Notes under the pieces: generated by a model | What the model saw: the letters and a program-made list of their open reading frames with translations, nothing else | Told to the model about the DNA's origin: nothing | The model's database searches: none | Part shown: positions 16,121-24,405 of the stretch, in pieces | Position numbering within the stretch: position 1 is the stretch's first letter | Layout of the letters: each line of letters opens with the position of its first letter | Made by a program: the position numbers and the translations under genes | From: Planctomycetota bacterium | GTDB lineage: Bacteria > Planctomycetota > UBA8742 > UBA2392 | Assembly (NCBI GenBank): GCA_019186845.1 | Contig: JABARW010000017.1 | Location: 1 to 52,316 of the forward strand | Direction: 5' to 3' | DNA length: 52,316 bases

Positions 16121-18421
16121 CTACTGACCTTCCTTGAACTCAATGATTTCCATGGTGCCCTGGGCTGTTTCAATCTTCATTGCCAGGCCCGTCTTCTTTG
16201 CCGTCCAGGTCTTGCTGCGCGCTCCGTCGTACTCGCCCTCGTGCCAGGTGCATTCCACGCCGTTGATGGTTTCGTCTCCCTTGGCAATCTCCTTCCACTT
16301 TGGATCTGGGTCGGCGGTGGCGGCGGGCGCTATGAACTCCACGTCAGACTCCATGGGGTTGGCAAAGTCGTCTTCTGCCTTCATCTTGGAAGAGGTGCGG
16401 ATTCTGGCCTTGGTGCCCTCCACGGAGATCACCTCGGTCTTGGTCCACATCTCCATGCCCATGTTCATCCGCGTGATCCAGAATGCGCCGGGTTTGTACA
16501 GTGCTTTCCACTGACCTTCCGCGTCAGGCTTGGCGTCGGCGGGCTTTTCGCCGGCGTCCCCGGGCGTCTTGTCCCCGGGCGTCGTGCCTTCGGGCGTTGC
16601 GCCCTCGGGGTTCTCTGTGATACCGGGTTTCACGCTGCCCTTGCCCGTCTTCCAGGGCGGAAGGCCCATCTGGCCGCGCAGCCAATTGGCCCACTGCTCG
16701 ACCTTGTCATACAGCACATGGCCCTGCTCGTGGTTTCTCAGTTCGCGCAATTGAGGCACCGCATTCTGGGCCTCGGGAACGACCGGCACCACGAGCGCGG
16801 CTACAACGATCAGCAGGAGCAGCATGAAAATCAGCAGCGTACGGCTCTTGCCCTTCTTCTTGGGTTCTTCGGCCGCTGGAGCTGCCTTGGCCGGGGCTAC
16901 CTTGGCGGATTTTGCAGCTTCGGGCGCCTTGCTTTTGGCGGGCTTGACGGGCGCGGCGGGTTCTTCATCAGACGGCAGGTCCAGGGCGGGCTCTGGCGCC
17001 TGGGCCTTGGCGGCCACGGGTGCTTCACGCCTGGAGGTGGTGCCCTTCGCGGGTTTGGCGGCCTCAAGCGCGTTGATCTCGCTGGAAACGCCGCGCCGCA
17101 GCGGGTGCACGGGTTCGCCCTTGGGCTTGACGGTGGGAACGTCATCAAGCTCGCGTGCCGGAGGGCTGCCGGCGTCGGCGAAATCCTCGGCAATCTTTTT
17201 GCCGGGCGGAACTTTGCGCGCGGGCGGAGCCGGCGGGGCGACGGGTTCAGGCGCGGCTTCAGGTTCGGGCGCCTGAGCGAAGGGCTCTTCCGATTCCGCG
17301 AAGGGCTCGGCCATCGCCGGCTCGGCTTCGGGCTCCGGTGCCATTTCCGGCGCGGCGCGTCCGGGGCTGAATCCCGCCGGGGGTGGGCTGTAAAGCGTGG
17401 CGCCGAGGTCTCCGCCCTGGGGTTCATCGCCAAAGCCCGCCGCGGCCGGAGCGGCGTCTTCGCCAAAGCTGTCGAAACCCTCGGCTTGGGGCTGCACTTC
17501 GGGCTCCGCCTGTTGGTACTGGGGCGGAGGCGGGCTGTACATGGTCGCGTCAAGCGGAGCTGCACCGCCGTCATCAAAGCTGGGTGCAGCCGGCTCTTCA
17601 CCCCAGTTGGCGCCTGGCTCGGGTTCCGCGCCAAGGGCGGATGTGCCGGAGAACATGTGGTCGCCCTGGTCCATGCCCTCTGCCTGGGGGGCGATTTCGC
17701 CAAAGCCCTGCTGCGCAGGGGCCTCTCCGAACTGGTCAAAGCCGCCTGCCTCCAGCGTCGGAAGGGCCTCGGCCTCGGGGGCCTGAATACCCTGATACTC
17801 GGCCGCCAGGGATTCCAGCTTGGGCGATGAATCCATGCGCTCGAGTTCCGGCGCCGCGTCGGCGAAGGGCTCGGGCTCCATCTCCGGCTCCATCATCGGC
17901 TCGGCAAACTGGGGCTCAGGCTGGCGTGTGGGCGCGGGCTGGGGCCTTGCCGGAGGCGCCTGACGCGAGGCGGGACCCGCGAGGGCATCATTCTTCTGGC
18001 GGACGGCAGCCTTGGCCTTCTCACGCTCTTGCCGGATGCGCTCCTGCATGTCTGGCGGAGGCGGGCTGTAAATCGTGGCGTCGGGATTGGCGTCCTTGGT
18101 GCCGGAAACGTCTGGCAGCGCCTCATCGCCCATGAAATTTTCGGCGCTGATGGACTGCACGGGCCGGGCCTGCTGACGTTGCTGCACCGCCGCTTTCTGG
18201 ATCGTGCTCGTCTTTTTCTTTACGACCTTGATGTTCAAGTCGCGATCAAGCTGGTCGAGTTGATCCGGCGTGAGGAGCTTCGACTTTTCCAGGATCATGC
18301 GCACACTGACCTTCTTGCCCTGGTCGGCGAGCTGGCGCTGCTTGGCGAGTACCTGCTGCAGGCGCTGCGGCGTGATGAATCCCCGCGAAACCGCCTGTTG
18401 TCCGTATTTGAGGTTGAGCAT
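16121..18421 (-). CDS. Single-pass membrane protein with three DATxYSPPP motifs; unknown function
   Basis: About 766 residues from the ATG at 18421; an in-frame GTG seven codons earlier (18442) is the alternative. Residues 1-70 (NLKYGQQAVSRGFITPQRLQ, then a second helix pair) resemble the N-terminal module of GspE/PilB-type proteins. Residues about 75-520 are Pro/Glu/Ala-rich and probably disordered, and contain three near copies of a motif: DATIYSPPPP (114-123), DATMYSPPPP (291-300) and GATLYSPPPA (340-349). A transmembrane segment follows (about 527-549, after a basic KKKGKSR), then a linker and a compact C-terminal domain (about 620-766) with MNMGMEMWTK and CTWHEGEYDG, predicted outside the cytoplasm. 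The repeated Thr-x-Tyr-Ser-Pro could be phosphorylated and read by FHA or similar domains; that is inference. No family recognised. Confidence 0.8.
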   Translation of the reverse strand: MLNLKYGQQAVSRGFITPQRLQQVLAKQRQLADQGKKVSVRMILEKSKLLTPDQLDQLDRDLNIKVVKKKTSTIQKAAVQQRQQARPVQSISAENFMGDEALPDVSGTKDANPDATIYSPPPPDMQERIRQEREKAKAAVRQKNDALAGPASRQAPPARPQPAPTRQPEPQFAEPMMEPEMEPEPFADAAPELERMDSSPKLESLAAEYQGIQAPEAEALPTLEAGGFDQFGEAPAQQGFGEIAPQAEGMDQGDHMFSGTSALGAEPEPGANWGEEPAAPSFDDGGAAPLDATMYSPPPPQYQQAEPEVQPQAEGFDSFGEDAAPAAAGFGDEPQGGDLGATLYSPPPAGFSPGRAAPEMAPEPEAEPAMAEPFAESEEPFAQAPEPEAAPEPVAPPAPPARKVPPGKKIAEDFADAGSPPARELDDVPTVKPKGEPVHPLRRGVSSEINALEAAKPAKGTTSRREAPVAAKAQAPEPALDLPSDEEPAAPVKPAKSKAPEAAKSAKVAPAKAAPAAEEPKKKGKSRTLLIFMLLLLIVVAALVVPVVPEAQNAVPQLRELRNHEQGHVLYDKVEQWANWLRGQMGLPPWKTGKGSVKPGITENPEGATPEGTTPGDKTPGDAGEKPADAKPDAEGQWKALYKPGAFWITRMNMGMEMWTKTEVISVEGTKARIRTSSKMKAEDDFANPMESDVEFIAPAATADPDPKWKEIAKGDETINGVECTWHEGEYDGARSKTWTAKKTGLAMKIETAQGTMEIIEFKEGQ

Positions 18422-18525
18422 GAATGGAACCCGATGGTCCACCGGCTGGCGCTAAGGCGCCGCGCGGAGTAAGTGCCTGCGACTGCACTTCAGGCGGCAG
18501 AATCTATGGTGCCGCCCCTGGTTAG

Positions 18526-18535
18526 GCACCGGTGC
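18526..18535. promoter_or_regulatory. Palindrome in the divergent intergenic region
   Basis: GCACCGGTGC is a perfect 10-bp palindrome in the roughly 310-base gap between the divergent genes at 18421 (minus) and 18731 (plus). It overlaps the right arm of a second inverted repeat (GGTGCC 18508-18513 with GGCACC 18525-18530). It could be an operator serving both genes. The rest of the gap is less G+C-rich than its surroundings, as promoters often are, but I could not place a firm -10/-35 pair. Confidence 0.3.
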
Positions 18536-18730
18536 AATCCTTGCGGCCGGCGCAACACGTTTCAAAATACCTACTTCGAAAGATACGCAGTGGATGATGT
18601 TACAGGCATGACCCAGCGGCAAGCAAAAAGGAGAAGCCTCTGGCCTGCGCGCCCGACCATGGCTTCCATCAAGGACCTCGCTTAGACTGATCGTGAGTCC
18701 CTACGCCGTATCTCCACAAAGGGAGTGGCC

Positions 18731-19366
18731 ATGAGGGTCCAACCTTCCCAATTGCCGGCCAAGGCCGCTGTAGTGTTAGTGCCCAAGCGGCTCATGGCCG
18801 ACGCCGCAGCGCTGCACAGTGCCCGCTATTTTGCGGCCGGCGGATATGCCTGCGAGGTTCTGGAGCTTTCCAGATCACCCAGACAGCTGGTGGACATGAG
18901 TTCGGCTGAAATACTCGATGCTGCGGCAAAAGTCAGGCAAGCAGCGCGCAAACTCAAGCGCGAGGAGGGCCTGGCTCGGGTGGGGGTCATCGGTGCATGG
19001 GTTGGCGGTACACTGGCCCTTCTGGCATCGGATTGTGAAGCCGACGCCTGCGCCGTCGTTTGCCCCTACGTGCATCTGCCCCTTGGAACAGGGTCGGAAG
19101 TGCCGGAGCCCTTGGATGCTGCGTCCAGGGCAAGCATGCCCATTATGGCGGTGTTCGGCGAACTGGACGCCGAAGTGCCCCTGGAGGATGTGCGCGCATT
19201 GGAGCGGGTGCTGAGCGACAGCCAACGGGAAGATCAGACCTACACCTATCCCGGAGTGGGTCACGCGTTCTTCGACAACGAGACGGGCAATCGAGAATAC
19301 CGCGAAGCGGCTGAACGAGACCTCTGGCAGCGAATCGTGAGATTCTTCGAAAGCTCCATGGGCTAG
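18731..19366 (+). CDS. Dienelactone-hydrolase-like alpha/beta protein, nucleophile replaced
   Basis: A 211-residue alpha/beta-hydrolase of dienelactone hydrolase size and order. The ATG at 18731 has AAGGGAG five bases upstream; an in-frame GTG at 18725 overlaps that ribosome site and is rejected. The acid Asp146 (GELDAEVP) and His178 (GVGHAFFD) are in place. The nucleophile elbow, normally G-x-C-x-G-G or G-x-S-x-G-G, reads GAWVGG (88-93), so Trp90 occupies the position of the catalytic Cys or Ser. As written the enzyme should not form an acyl intermediate, so it is probably a pseudoenzyme with a binding role, unless another residue substitutes. It is convergent with the next gene with a 3-base gap. 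Confidence 0.75.
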   Translation: MRVQPSQLPAKAAVVLVPKRLMADAAALHSARYFAAGGYACEVLELSRSPRQLVDMSSAEILDAAAKVRQAARKLKREEGLARVGVIGAWVGGTLALLASDCEADACAVVCPYVHLPLGTGSEVPEPLDAASRASMPIMAVFGELDAEVPLEDVRALERVLSDSQREDQTYTYPGVGHAFFDNETGNREYREAAERDLWQRIVRFFESSMG

Positions 19367-19369
19367 CGC

Positions 19370-20749
19370 TCAGCGAGCCGGGCAGTTGCGCCCCACGCGC
19401 CGCAGCAGCAGCTCTTCGGGCTTGGCCCCGGCGCGTTCGACGGTCGCCGCCAGAAACACGCCATTGGATGTCAGGGCCAATCCCGTCAGCTCAAACTCAG
19501 TTACCGCGGGGCGGTTGTTACCCGCAAACACCAGGCTCAGCAAGGCCGACTTGCCTTGCGCGCTGGCGCGACCTTCAAACAGTACCCAGTTGCTCTGGCC
19601 CCGCCCCAGGGGTGTGTCGGCCGCATACACGAGCGGCGTCTCCAGGCTCAGCATGGCGCGGGCACTACCGTCATCGTACAGAACCATTCTCATGCGCCGC
19701 CCGCCGCGCCCGAAGTGCGCTTTGATGGCTTCATTGAGGCCCTGCGCGAACTCGTCGCCCGTGGCGGAACCCAGTTCAAGGGCGCTCTGCGTGGGGGGCG
19801 AGGCCCCACCCCAGGGCCCCTCGTAAACGCCGACGACTCCCGCCCCACCTGTGCGAAGCCAGCGCGTTGAGAGGGTGGCGCGGCGGACCGCGGCGGCCAG
19901 CACAGTCTCGCTGCCCTGCCCCTGGCGGGCCAGGCGGCGGAAGTGATCCAGGGCGGCTTCCACGAGGTCCCGCTCGCTGGTGCGGCCATCGAGCTTGGCG
20001 GCCAGCAGAACCGCGTCACCCCACGCAATCAAAGTTCGCTGCTCTGCACTAAGGTCCTTGGCTTGGCCAAGATTCTGTGCCTTGGCCCACACGCCGGAAT
20101 CGACACCGAGTTCGAGCAGGGATTCGACAAGCTGCGCCAGGTCATAGTGCCCGCCGGCCATGCGCGTAGAATCTCGCAGGTCGAATTCCCAGAAGGCCCG
20201 CTGAAACAGCTCGTCTGCACCCTTGTTCTTGGCGCTCAGGGCCGCCAGATCGGCGAGAAGATCCCGTGACCCGTTGCTTTGGCGGTCCAAGGCGCTGGCA
20301 ATGAAGCGCGCGTTGAAGTTGCGGACGTAGAGCCAGGCGGCGGTCTGGCTTGGAGTCAGGTCCCGCTTGTCGAGCATCTTGCCCAGGGCCGTGACGACGC
20401 TCTGGGCGCGGAGCTTGCGACCTTCCAGCAGTTTGCGCAGGGCCGCAAGGTCTTCAGCTTTCGCCAGGTTGCCCTTGCAATCAAGGAGCGTGTCCAGCGC
20501 TTGGATTTCATCACTGAGCAGGTGAGTCAGAACGAATGCGCAGACTTCATCTATCGATGCATCTTCGAACAACCGCTCAACGAGGTCCGACGGGTCAAGG
20601 CGGCTGTCAGACAGGGATTCAACGAGCGCGGCTTTCCCGTCATCAAAGCCCACGGGTGCCTTGGGAAACGACGGCGGCAAATCCTGGGCTTGGATGCAGA
20701 GGCCTAAGAGCAACAGGGCTGCCACCGCTGAAAGACTTCGGAGCATCAA
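19370..20749 (-). CDS. Secreted protein of unknown function
   Basis: 459 residues beginning with a Sec signal peptide (MMLRSLSAVAALLLLGLCIQ, likely cleaved after AQA near residue 22). The mature part is mostly helical and acidic/leucine-rich (about 25-290), followed by a beta-rich C-terminal domain (about 310-455) with repeated ALSLETPLVYA- and LLSLVFAGNN-like strands. I see no catalytic or metal motif and recognise no family. It lies about 60 bases downstream of yaeQ on the same strand and may be co-transcribed with it. Confidence 0.7.
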   Translation of the reverse strand: MMLRSLSAVAALLLLGLCIQAQDLPPSFPKAPVGFDDGKAALVESLSDSRLDPSDLVERLFEDASIDEVCAFVLTHLLSDEIQALDTLLDCKGNLAKAEDLAALRKLLEGRKLRAQSVVTALGKMLDKRDLTPSQTAAWLYVRNFNARFIASALDRQSNGSRDLLADLAALSAKNKGADELFQRAFWEFDLRDSTRMAGGHYDLAQLVESLLELGVDSGVWAKAQNLGQAKDLSAEQRTLIAWGDAVLLAAKLDGRTSERDLVEAALDHFRRLARQGQGSETVLAAAVRRATLSTRWLRTGGAGVVGVYEGPWGGASPPTQSALELGSATGDEFAQGLNEAIKAHFGRGGRRMRMVLYDDGSARAMLSLETPLVYAADTPLGRGQSNWVLFEGRASAQGKSALLSLVFAGNNRPAVTEFELTGLALTSNGVFLAATVERAGAKPEELLLRRVGRNCPAR

Positions 20750-20809
20750 GGCAGTTTAGCCTGAAGCTGGGGCGGGCGAGAGAGGCTCAGACCTTGAATT
20801 TCTGCAAGG

Positions 20810-21346
20810 TCAGGCCCTGGCGTGAATGCGATGCAACGTCGAGGTTTCGGTCACTCCGCCGATGACCACTTGAATGGAGGTGCCCGCAATCACCACAACA
20901 ACATCATTGCGCCCGCTGAGCATGTCGGCCAGGCGGAGACAGAAATTCGGATCGAACGCGACCAGTTCCAGGGAGTCGAGCCGGCGCACTTCGCCTTGGC
21001 AGCGTTCGAGCAGGTCGTCGATCTCGCGCCGTTGCTGTTTGACGACGGCAAAGCGGCTCGTGTAGTAGCGGAAAGTGATCTTGTCGAGCTTGCGCACGGT
21101 GACCTGGCCGCACTCAACCCAGAGTTCGGGGCGGTAATCATCGGCGCGGATAAGAAGGTCCGGCTTGTATTCGTCTTCGAAGCTTGGTTCGACGACAAGG
21201 CGTGGGTCAAAGTAGAGGGCAAAGGCCAGCAGCTTCAGGACGACATGGACCAACCCCTCGCCCTCGCGTTGCTCAAACACGAGCTTGCGCTCGGCGAAGA
21301 GGTCGCGATCGAAGTCGTTCACGGAAAGATCAACGGTCAGGCGCAT
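20810..21346 (-). CDS. yaeQ: YaeQ family protein (PD-(D/E)XK-like fold)
   Basis: 178 residues, matching the roughly 180 of E. coli YaeQ. The family pattern is visible: VDLSVNDFDRDLFAERKL, VVLKLLAFALYF, KPDLLIRADDYRPELWVECG with the D...E-x-x and following Lys of a PD-(D/E)XK-like core, and FRYYTSRFAV. YaeQ was once proposed as a haemolysin-expression antiterminator; structural work places it in the PD-(D/E)XK superfamily, and its true role is unsettled. The frame stays open to 21400, but a strong terminator occupies 21356-21387, so the ATG at 21346 is chosen. No ribosome site precedes it: the T-tract of that terminator ends 9 bases before the start, so expression may depend on read-through. 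Confidence 0.8.
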   Translation of the reverse strand: MRLTVDLSVNDFDRDLFAERKLVFEQREGEGLVHVVLKLLAFALYFDPRLVVEPSFEDEYKPDLLIRADDYRPELWVECGQVTVRKLDKITFRYYTSRFAVVKQQRREIDDLLERCQGEVRRLDSLELVAFDPNFCLRLADMLSGRNDVVVVIAGTSIQVVIGGVTETSTLHRIHARA

Positions 21347-21355
21347 GGGGACGAC

Positions 21356-21387
21356 AAAACAAAAGTGGGCCGGCGAACCGGCCCACT
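21356..21387 (-). terminator. Strong intrinsic terminator upstream of yaeQ
   Basis: A 10-bp perfect stem (21364-21373 with 21378-21387) around a TTCG-type tetraloop is followed on the minus strand by TTTTGTTTT. It begins about 20 bases after the stop of the small membrane protein gene and ends just before the yaeQ start codon. Confidence 0.85.
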
Positions 21388-21406
21388 TCGATGAATTCAA
21401 TGATGC

Positions 21407-21763
21407 TTAGGCGCCGGCGGGCTTGAAGCCGTCCTTGGCGACGATCATGACGTGGGGATCCTTGCCCGCGCCAATCTGCGAGAAGCCGAGCCAGCCGAGG
21501 TAGATGCCGAACAGCCAGCCGAAGAAGCAGTAGTAGCCGATGAACGAGATGATGGCGATGATCCAGCAGGCCTTGACCTGGGCCTTATACCACTCACTCT
21601 GGTCCTGGCCTTCCTTCTTGATCACGTAGCCGAACAGAATCGGGCCCCAGATCGAGAAGATGCCGGAAACGATCCACATAAGCTTGGCGTTCTCCGCGAT
21701 GTCCTTCGAAACGCCGAGCGATTCAAGTGTCTTTTGTTCAACAGCAGCCGGTGCGTCAGCCAT
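21407..21763 (-). CDS. Small membrane protein, possibly DUF4870-like
   Basis: 118 residues with two clear hydrophobic spans (about 28-47, WIVSGIFSIWGPILFGYVI, and about 67-92, CWIIAIISFIGYYCFFGWLFGIYLG) separated by a charged KKEGQDQSEWYKAQ loop. The arrangement, with helix-loop-helix and a Lys/Gln-rich bend, recalls DUF4870/Tic20-like proteins, but the match is weak. GAGGGGG lies seven bases before the ATG, a strong ribosome site. A dedicated terminator follows, so it is probably a single-gene unit with attenuated read-through into yaeQ. Confidence 0.7.
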   Translation of the reverse strand: MADAPAAVEQKTLESLGVSKDIAENAKLMWIVSGIFSIWGPILFGYVIKKEGQDQSEWYKAQVKACWIIAIISFIGYYCFFGWLFGIYLGWLGFSQIGAGKDPHVMIVAKDGFKPAGA

Positions 21764-21867
21764 GGATTCCCCCTCGTTAGTACGCGAGTTTTGTTAGTTG
21801 TAAATGACCCAACCCGTAGTGCGCGCGAATGATAGACGCGGCAAACATTTATTCCAGCAAGTTTTGC

Positions 21868-21918
21868 AAAAAAAGTGCCTTTCGCCCCGAGATGCCGTGA
21901 TGGCGGCCTTTCAAAGGC
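21868..21918 (-). terminator. Probable terminator after metK
   Basis: On the minus strand GCCTTT (21918-21913) can pair with AAAGGC (21882-21877), enclosing a smaller GCCG/CGGC stem, and seven consecutive T (21874-21868) follow two bases later. It lies about 50 bases after the metK stop. Confidence 0.5.
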
Positions 21919-21965
21919 GTGACACTTCCCTGAAACCTGTCCCTTGCCTTCTCCCGTGTCCGCGC

Positions 21966-23114
21966 CTACTTCAACTTGTCGGCCAAGTCAGTTCTTTCCC
22001 AAGGGAAGGAATCGTGACCAAAGTGCCCATTCTTCGCCGTTGCCCGGTAGATGGGGCGCAGCAGGTTCAAGCGCTCGATGATGGCCTTGGGCTTGAAGCT
22101 CACGTGCTTGCGCAGCAACTCCGCGATCTTGGCGTCCGGGACCTTTCCCGTACCGAACGTTTCAACATTGATGCTCACGGGTTCCGCCACGCCAATGGCG
22201 TAAGCGACCTGAATCTGGCAGCGCGAGGCCAGACCCGCCTTCACCACGTTCTTGGCCGCGTAGCGCGCGAAGTAAGCCGCGCTGCGGTCCACCTTGCTGG
22301 GGTCTTTGCCGCTGAACGCGCCGCCGCCGTGGGGGGCCGCACCGCCGTAGGTATCCACGATGATCTTGCGACCGGTCAGTCCCGAGTCTCCGTGGGGGCC
22401 GCCAATGACGAAGCTGCCCGTGGGGTTGACGTGGTAGACGGTGTTCTTGTCCAACAGGTTGGCGGGGATCACGGGTTTGATGATCTGCTCGATGACCTGT
22501 TCCTTGATCTGCGCCTGGGAGATGCCGGGGTCATGCTGGGTGGAGAGCACCAGAGTGTGAACCCGGGCAATCTTTCCGCCTTCGTACTCCACTGTCACTT
22601 GGCTCTTGCAGTCGGGGCGCAGCCACTTGAGGGTGCCTTCCTTGCGCAGCTTGGCTTGGCGGGCCGTCAGTCGGTGGGCGAAGGAAATGGCAGCGGGCAT
22701 CAACTCCGGCGTTTCGTCGCATGCATAGCCAAACATCATGCCCTGGTCGCCTGCGCCCTGTTCGTGGCCCGCCTTCTCATCGACACCCATGGCAATGTCT
22801 GGCGACTGACCATGGACAGCCACCATGACGCCGCAGGACTCGGCATCGAGGCCGTACTCGGCCTTGGTGTAGCCAATCTCGCGGGCCGCCTCACGGGCGA
22901 TGTCGCCGATGTTGGCCAGCACTTCCTTGGCCGTGGTGGTGATCTCGCCGATGACGATGATCAGGCCGGTGGTAGTGGCCGTTTCGCAAGCCACGCGGGC
23001 CCGAGGGTCCTTGGCCAAAATCGCGTCGAGAACCGCGTCGGACACCTGGTCGCAAATCTTGTCGGGGTGGCCCTCGCCCACGGATTCACTGGTGAACAAA
23101 AAGCGCTCTGCCAT
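21966..23114 (-). CDS. metK: S-adenosylmethionine synthase
   Basis: A 382-residue enzyme that makes S-adenosylmethionine from ATP and methionine in the cytoplasm. All signatures are present: [19 protein letters not shown] at the N-terminus (ATP/Mg), [14 protein letters not shown] in the middle and [19 protein letters not shown] near residue 260. The ATG at 23114, with GGAG seven bases upstream, is preferred to an in-frame TTG two codons earlier. The 87-base leader to the next gene shows no SAM riboswitch fold that I recognise, only a possible sigma-70 promoter. The product supplies methyl groups for the methyltransferases in this window (RsmD, RlmN, the DNA methylase). Confidence 0.97.
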   Translation of the reverse strand: MAERFLFTSESVGEGHPDKICDQVSDAVLDAILAKDPRARVACETATTTGLIIVIGEITTTAKEVLANIGDIAREAAREIGYTKAEYGLDAESCGVMVAVHGQSPDIAMGVDEKAGHEQGAGDQGMMFGYACDETPELMPAAISFAHRLTARQAKLRKEGTLKWLRPDCKSQVTVEYEGGKIARVHTLVLSTQHDPGISQAQIKEQVIEQIIKPVIPANLLDKNTVYHVNPTGSFVIGGPHGDSGLTGRKIIVDTYGGAAPHGGGAFSGKDPSKVDRSAAYFARYAAKNVVKAGLASRCQIQVAYAIGVAEPVSINVETFGTGKVPDAKIAELLRKHVSFKPKAIIERLNLLRPIYRATAKNGHFGHDSFPWERTDLADKLK

Positions 23115-23158
23115 CTGCAAGCTCCAAGGAGTGCCCGAAGCGGGCGATCAGGGCGCCC

Positions 23159-23186
23159 CTTATAGTATCTTTGCAGGGGCGGACAA
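23159..23186 (-). promoter_or_regulatory. Possible sigma-70 promoter of metK
   Basis: On the minus strand TTGTCC (23186-23181) and TATAAG (23164-23159) are separated by 16 bases and lie about 50 bases upstream of the metK ATG. Confidence 0.4.
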
Positions 23187-23201
23187 CTGAGCGCAGGCTG
23201 C

Positions 23202-23723
23202 TCAGGCTGCCAGAAAGTCGCCGAACAAACCTTGAAACACAAACCATACGGCCGCGCCGATGGCAGCCCCTGCCAGCGTATCGCCCACCCAGTGAGCACC
23301 GAAATAGACTCGCGCGAACATGCAGGCCGGCGCGATCAGAAGCAGCACATGCCGCGGCCAGCCTTCCATGGGCGCATTCAGCCACAGCATCATCGTGATC
23401 ATGGCGGCCTGGGCACTGTCTCCAGAGGGAAATGAGGGATTCTTGACCAGGCCCCGCAGGGGGATTCTGCGAGGCGCCTCCAGGGGCTGTGGGCGCGGCC
23501 GCGCCGCCCAATGCTTGAGGGGATCGGTGATGGCCAGTGTGGCGAGGCAGGCCGCCAGGCCCACCAGAGTGAACTTCCAGCCCAAGTACAGCCCCACCAG
23601 GGACAGAGTGACCGGCATCAGATAGCTTCCGAACATCATGCCGGGGACCACCAGCAGGTAGTCCAGCAGTCCCAGCGAAAGGGCGTGAATAGGGCGCGAA
23701 GCGTGACGGTCCAGCTCTTTCAT
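23202..23723 (-). CDS. PAP2-family membrane phosphatase with an altered second motif
   Basis: A 173-residue polytopic protein with hydrophobic spans at about 20-65, 108-135 and 150-170. Motif 1 of the PAP2/acid phosphatase family is KHWAARPRP (Lys70, Arg77) and motif 3 is ARVYFGAHWVGD (Arg138, nucleophile His144, Asp148). Motif 2, usually PSGH, reads PSGDSAQA (99-106), so the general-acid histidine is Asp102. The expected substrates of the family are undecaprenyl diphosphate, phosphatidate or phosphoinositol headgroups. The substitution may change catalysis or define a subgroup. Its start codon overlaps possible upstream starts of the divergent nuclease gene. Confidence 0.8.
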   Translation of the reverse strand: MKELDRHASRPIHALSLGLLDYLLVVPGMMFGSYLMPVTLSLVGLYLGWKFTLVGLAACLATLAITDPLKHWAARPRPQPLEAPRRIPLRGLVKNPSFPSGDSAQAAMITMMLWLNAPMEGWPRHVLLLIAPACMFARVYFGAHWVGDTLAGAAIGAAVWFVFQGLFGDFLAA

Positions 23724-23778
23724 GGCGATGTTTTACGAATCAGCGGGAGACTGTCGCCAGGCCGTGTACACTTCTGCG

Positions 23779-24402
23779 ATGACTCCAAGACCCACCCGGG
23801 GAGAGATCAACACGCGACTGGCGGCGGGGCTGTTGTTGTGCCTGGCTGCTGCCGCCGTCGGCTGGCTGCTCGTCCAGGGCTATTTTCCTTTTCGACTTCG
23901 CTCAGACGGCATTTACTCCGGCGCTCCCGCCAATGTTGCGGGCGGACAGGTAAGCGCGGCAAGACCGCGACTAGACTTGCCGGCTCCGGCGGAACTGCGC
24001 CGGGGCTTTGTGCGAGCCCTGCGGGTGGTGGACGGGGACACGCTGATTGTTGCCGGCGAAAGCGGCGAGGAGCGTGTCAGGCTCATTGGCGTGGACTGCG
24101 ACGAAGTGAGTCAGGAGCACTTTGATTCCTCCAGCGCTGGCTGGCTTCAGGCCCTGTGGCTGCATGAGCAGCTCAAGCCAAACGCCCAGGTTCGCCTGAC
24201 CTTTGACAAGGAACGCGTTGACCGCTACGGCCGCACTCTGGCCTATGTCCATCTTCCCGGCGGCGAGATGATCAACGAATTGTTGCTGATGGAGGGCCAC
24301 GCCAAGGCCATGGCCGTGGCCCCGAACACCCGCTACGCCAGACAATTCAGCGTGCTGGAACAGAAGGCGCGTCAGGCGGGCAAGGGCCGCTGGGCCCATT
24401 GA
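23779..24402 (+). CDS. Membrane-anchored thermonuclease (SNase-like)
   Basis: 207 residues from the ATG at 23779. A longer version from 23722 would run into the divergent PAP2 start and adds a non-conserved tail. An N-terminal hydrophobic helix (about 14-33, LAAGLLLCLAAAAVGWLLV) anchors or exports the protein. The nuclease domain (about 76-205) carries VVDGDTLIV (Asp85, Asp87), RLIGVDCDE (Arg101, Asp106, Glu109) and DRYGRTLAYV (Arg152), corresponding to the D, R, E and R set of staphylococcal nuclease; the usual Thr after the Asp is Cys107. The closing GHAKAM...RYARQF segment is also typical. It probably degrades extracellular DNA or RNA for nutrients. Confidence 0.85.
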   Translation: MTPRPTRGEINTRLAAGLLLCLAAAAVGWLLVQGYFPFRLRSDGIYSGAPANVAGGQVSAARPRLDLPAPAELRRGFVRALRVVDGDTLIVAGESGEERVRLIGVDCDEVSQEHFDSSSAGWLQALWLHEQLKPNAQVRLTFDKERVDRYGRTLAYVHLPGGEMINELLLMEGHAKAMAVAPNTRYARQFSVLEQKARQAGKGRWAH

Positions 24403-24405
24403 TCC

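Noticed and set aside
15956..17830. 624-codon open frame opposite the DATxYSPPP gene, with Gly/Arg/Leu-rich sequence
   Set aside because: It mirrors the Pro/Glu/Ala-rich codons of the minus-strand gene and has no domain, start signal or independent termination.
18520..18545. tRNA T-arm-like stretch (GGTGCAATCC)
   Set aside because: It lacks the TTC, and no acceptor or anticodon stems can be built around it.
23115..23201. SAM riboswitch upstream of metK
   Set aside because: The 87-base gap lacks the conserved cores of the SAM riboswitch classes I know and is too short for SAM-I.
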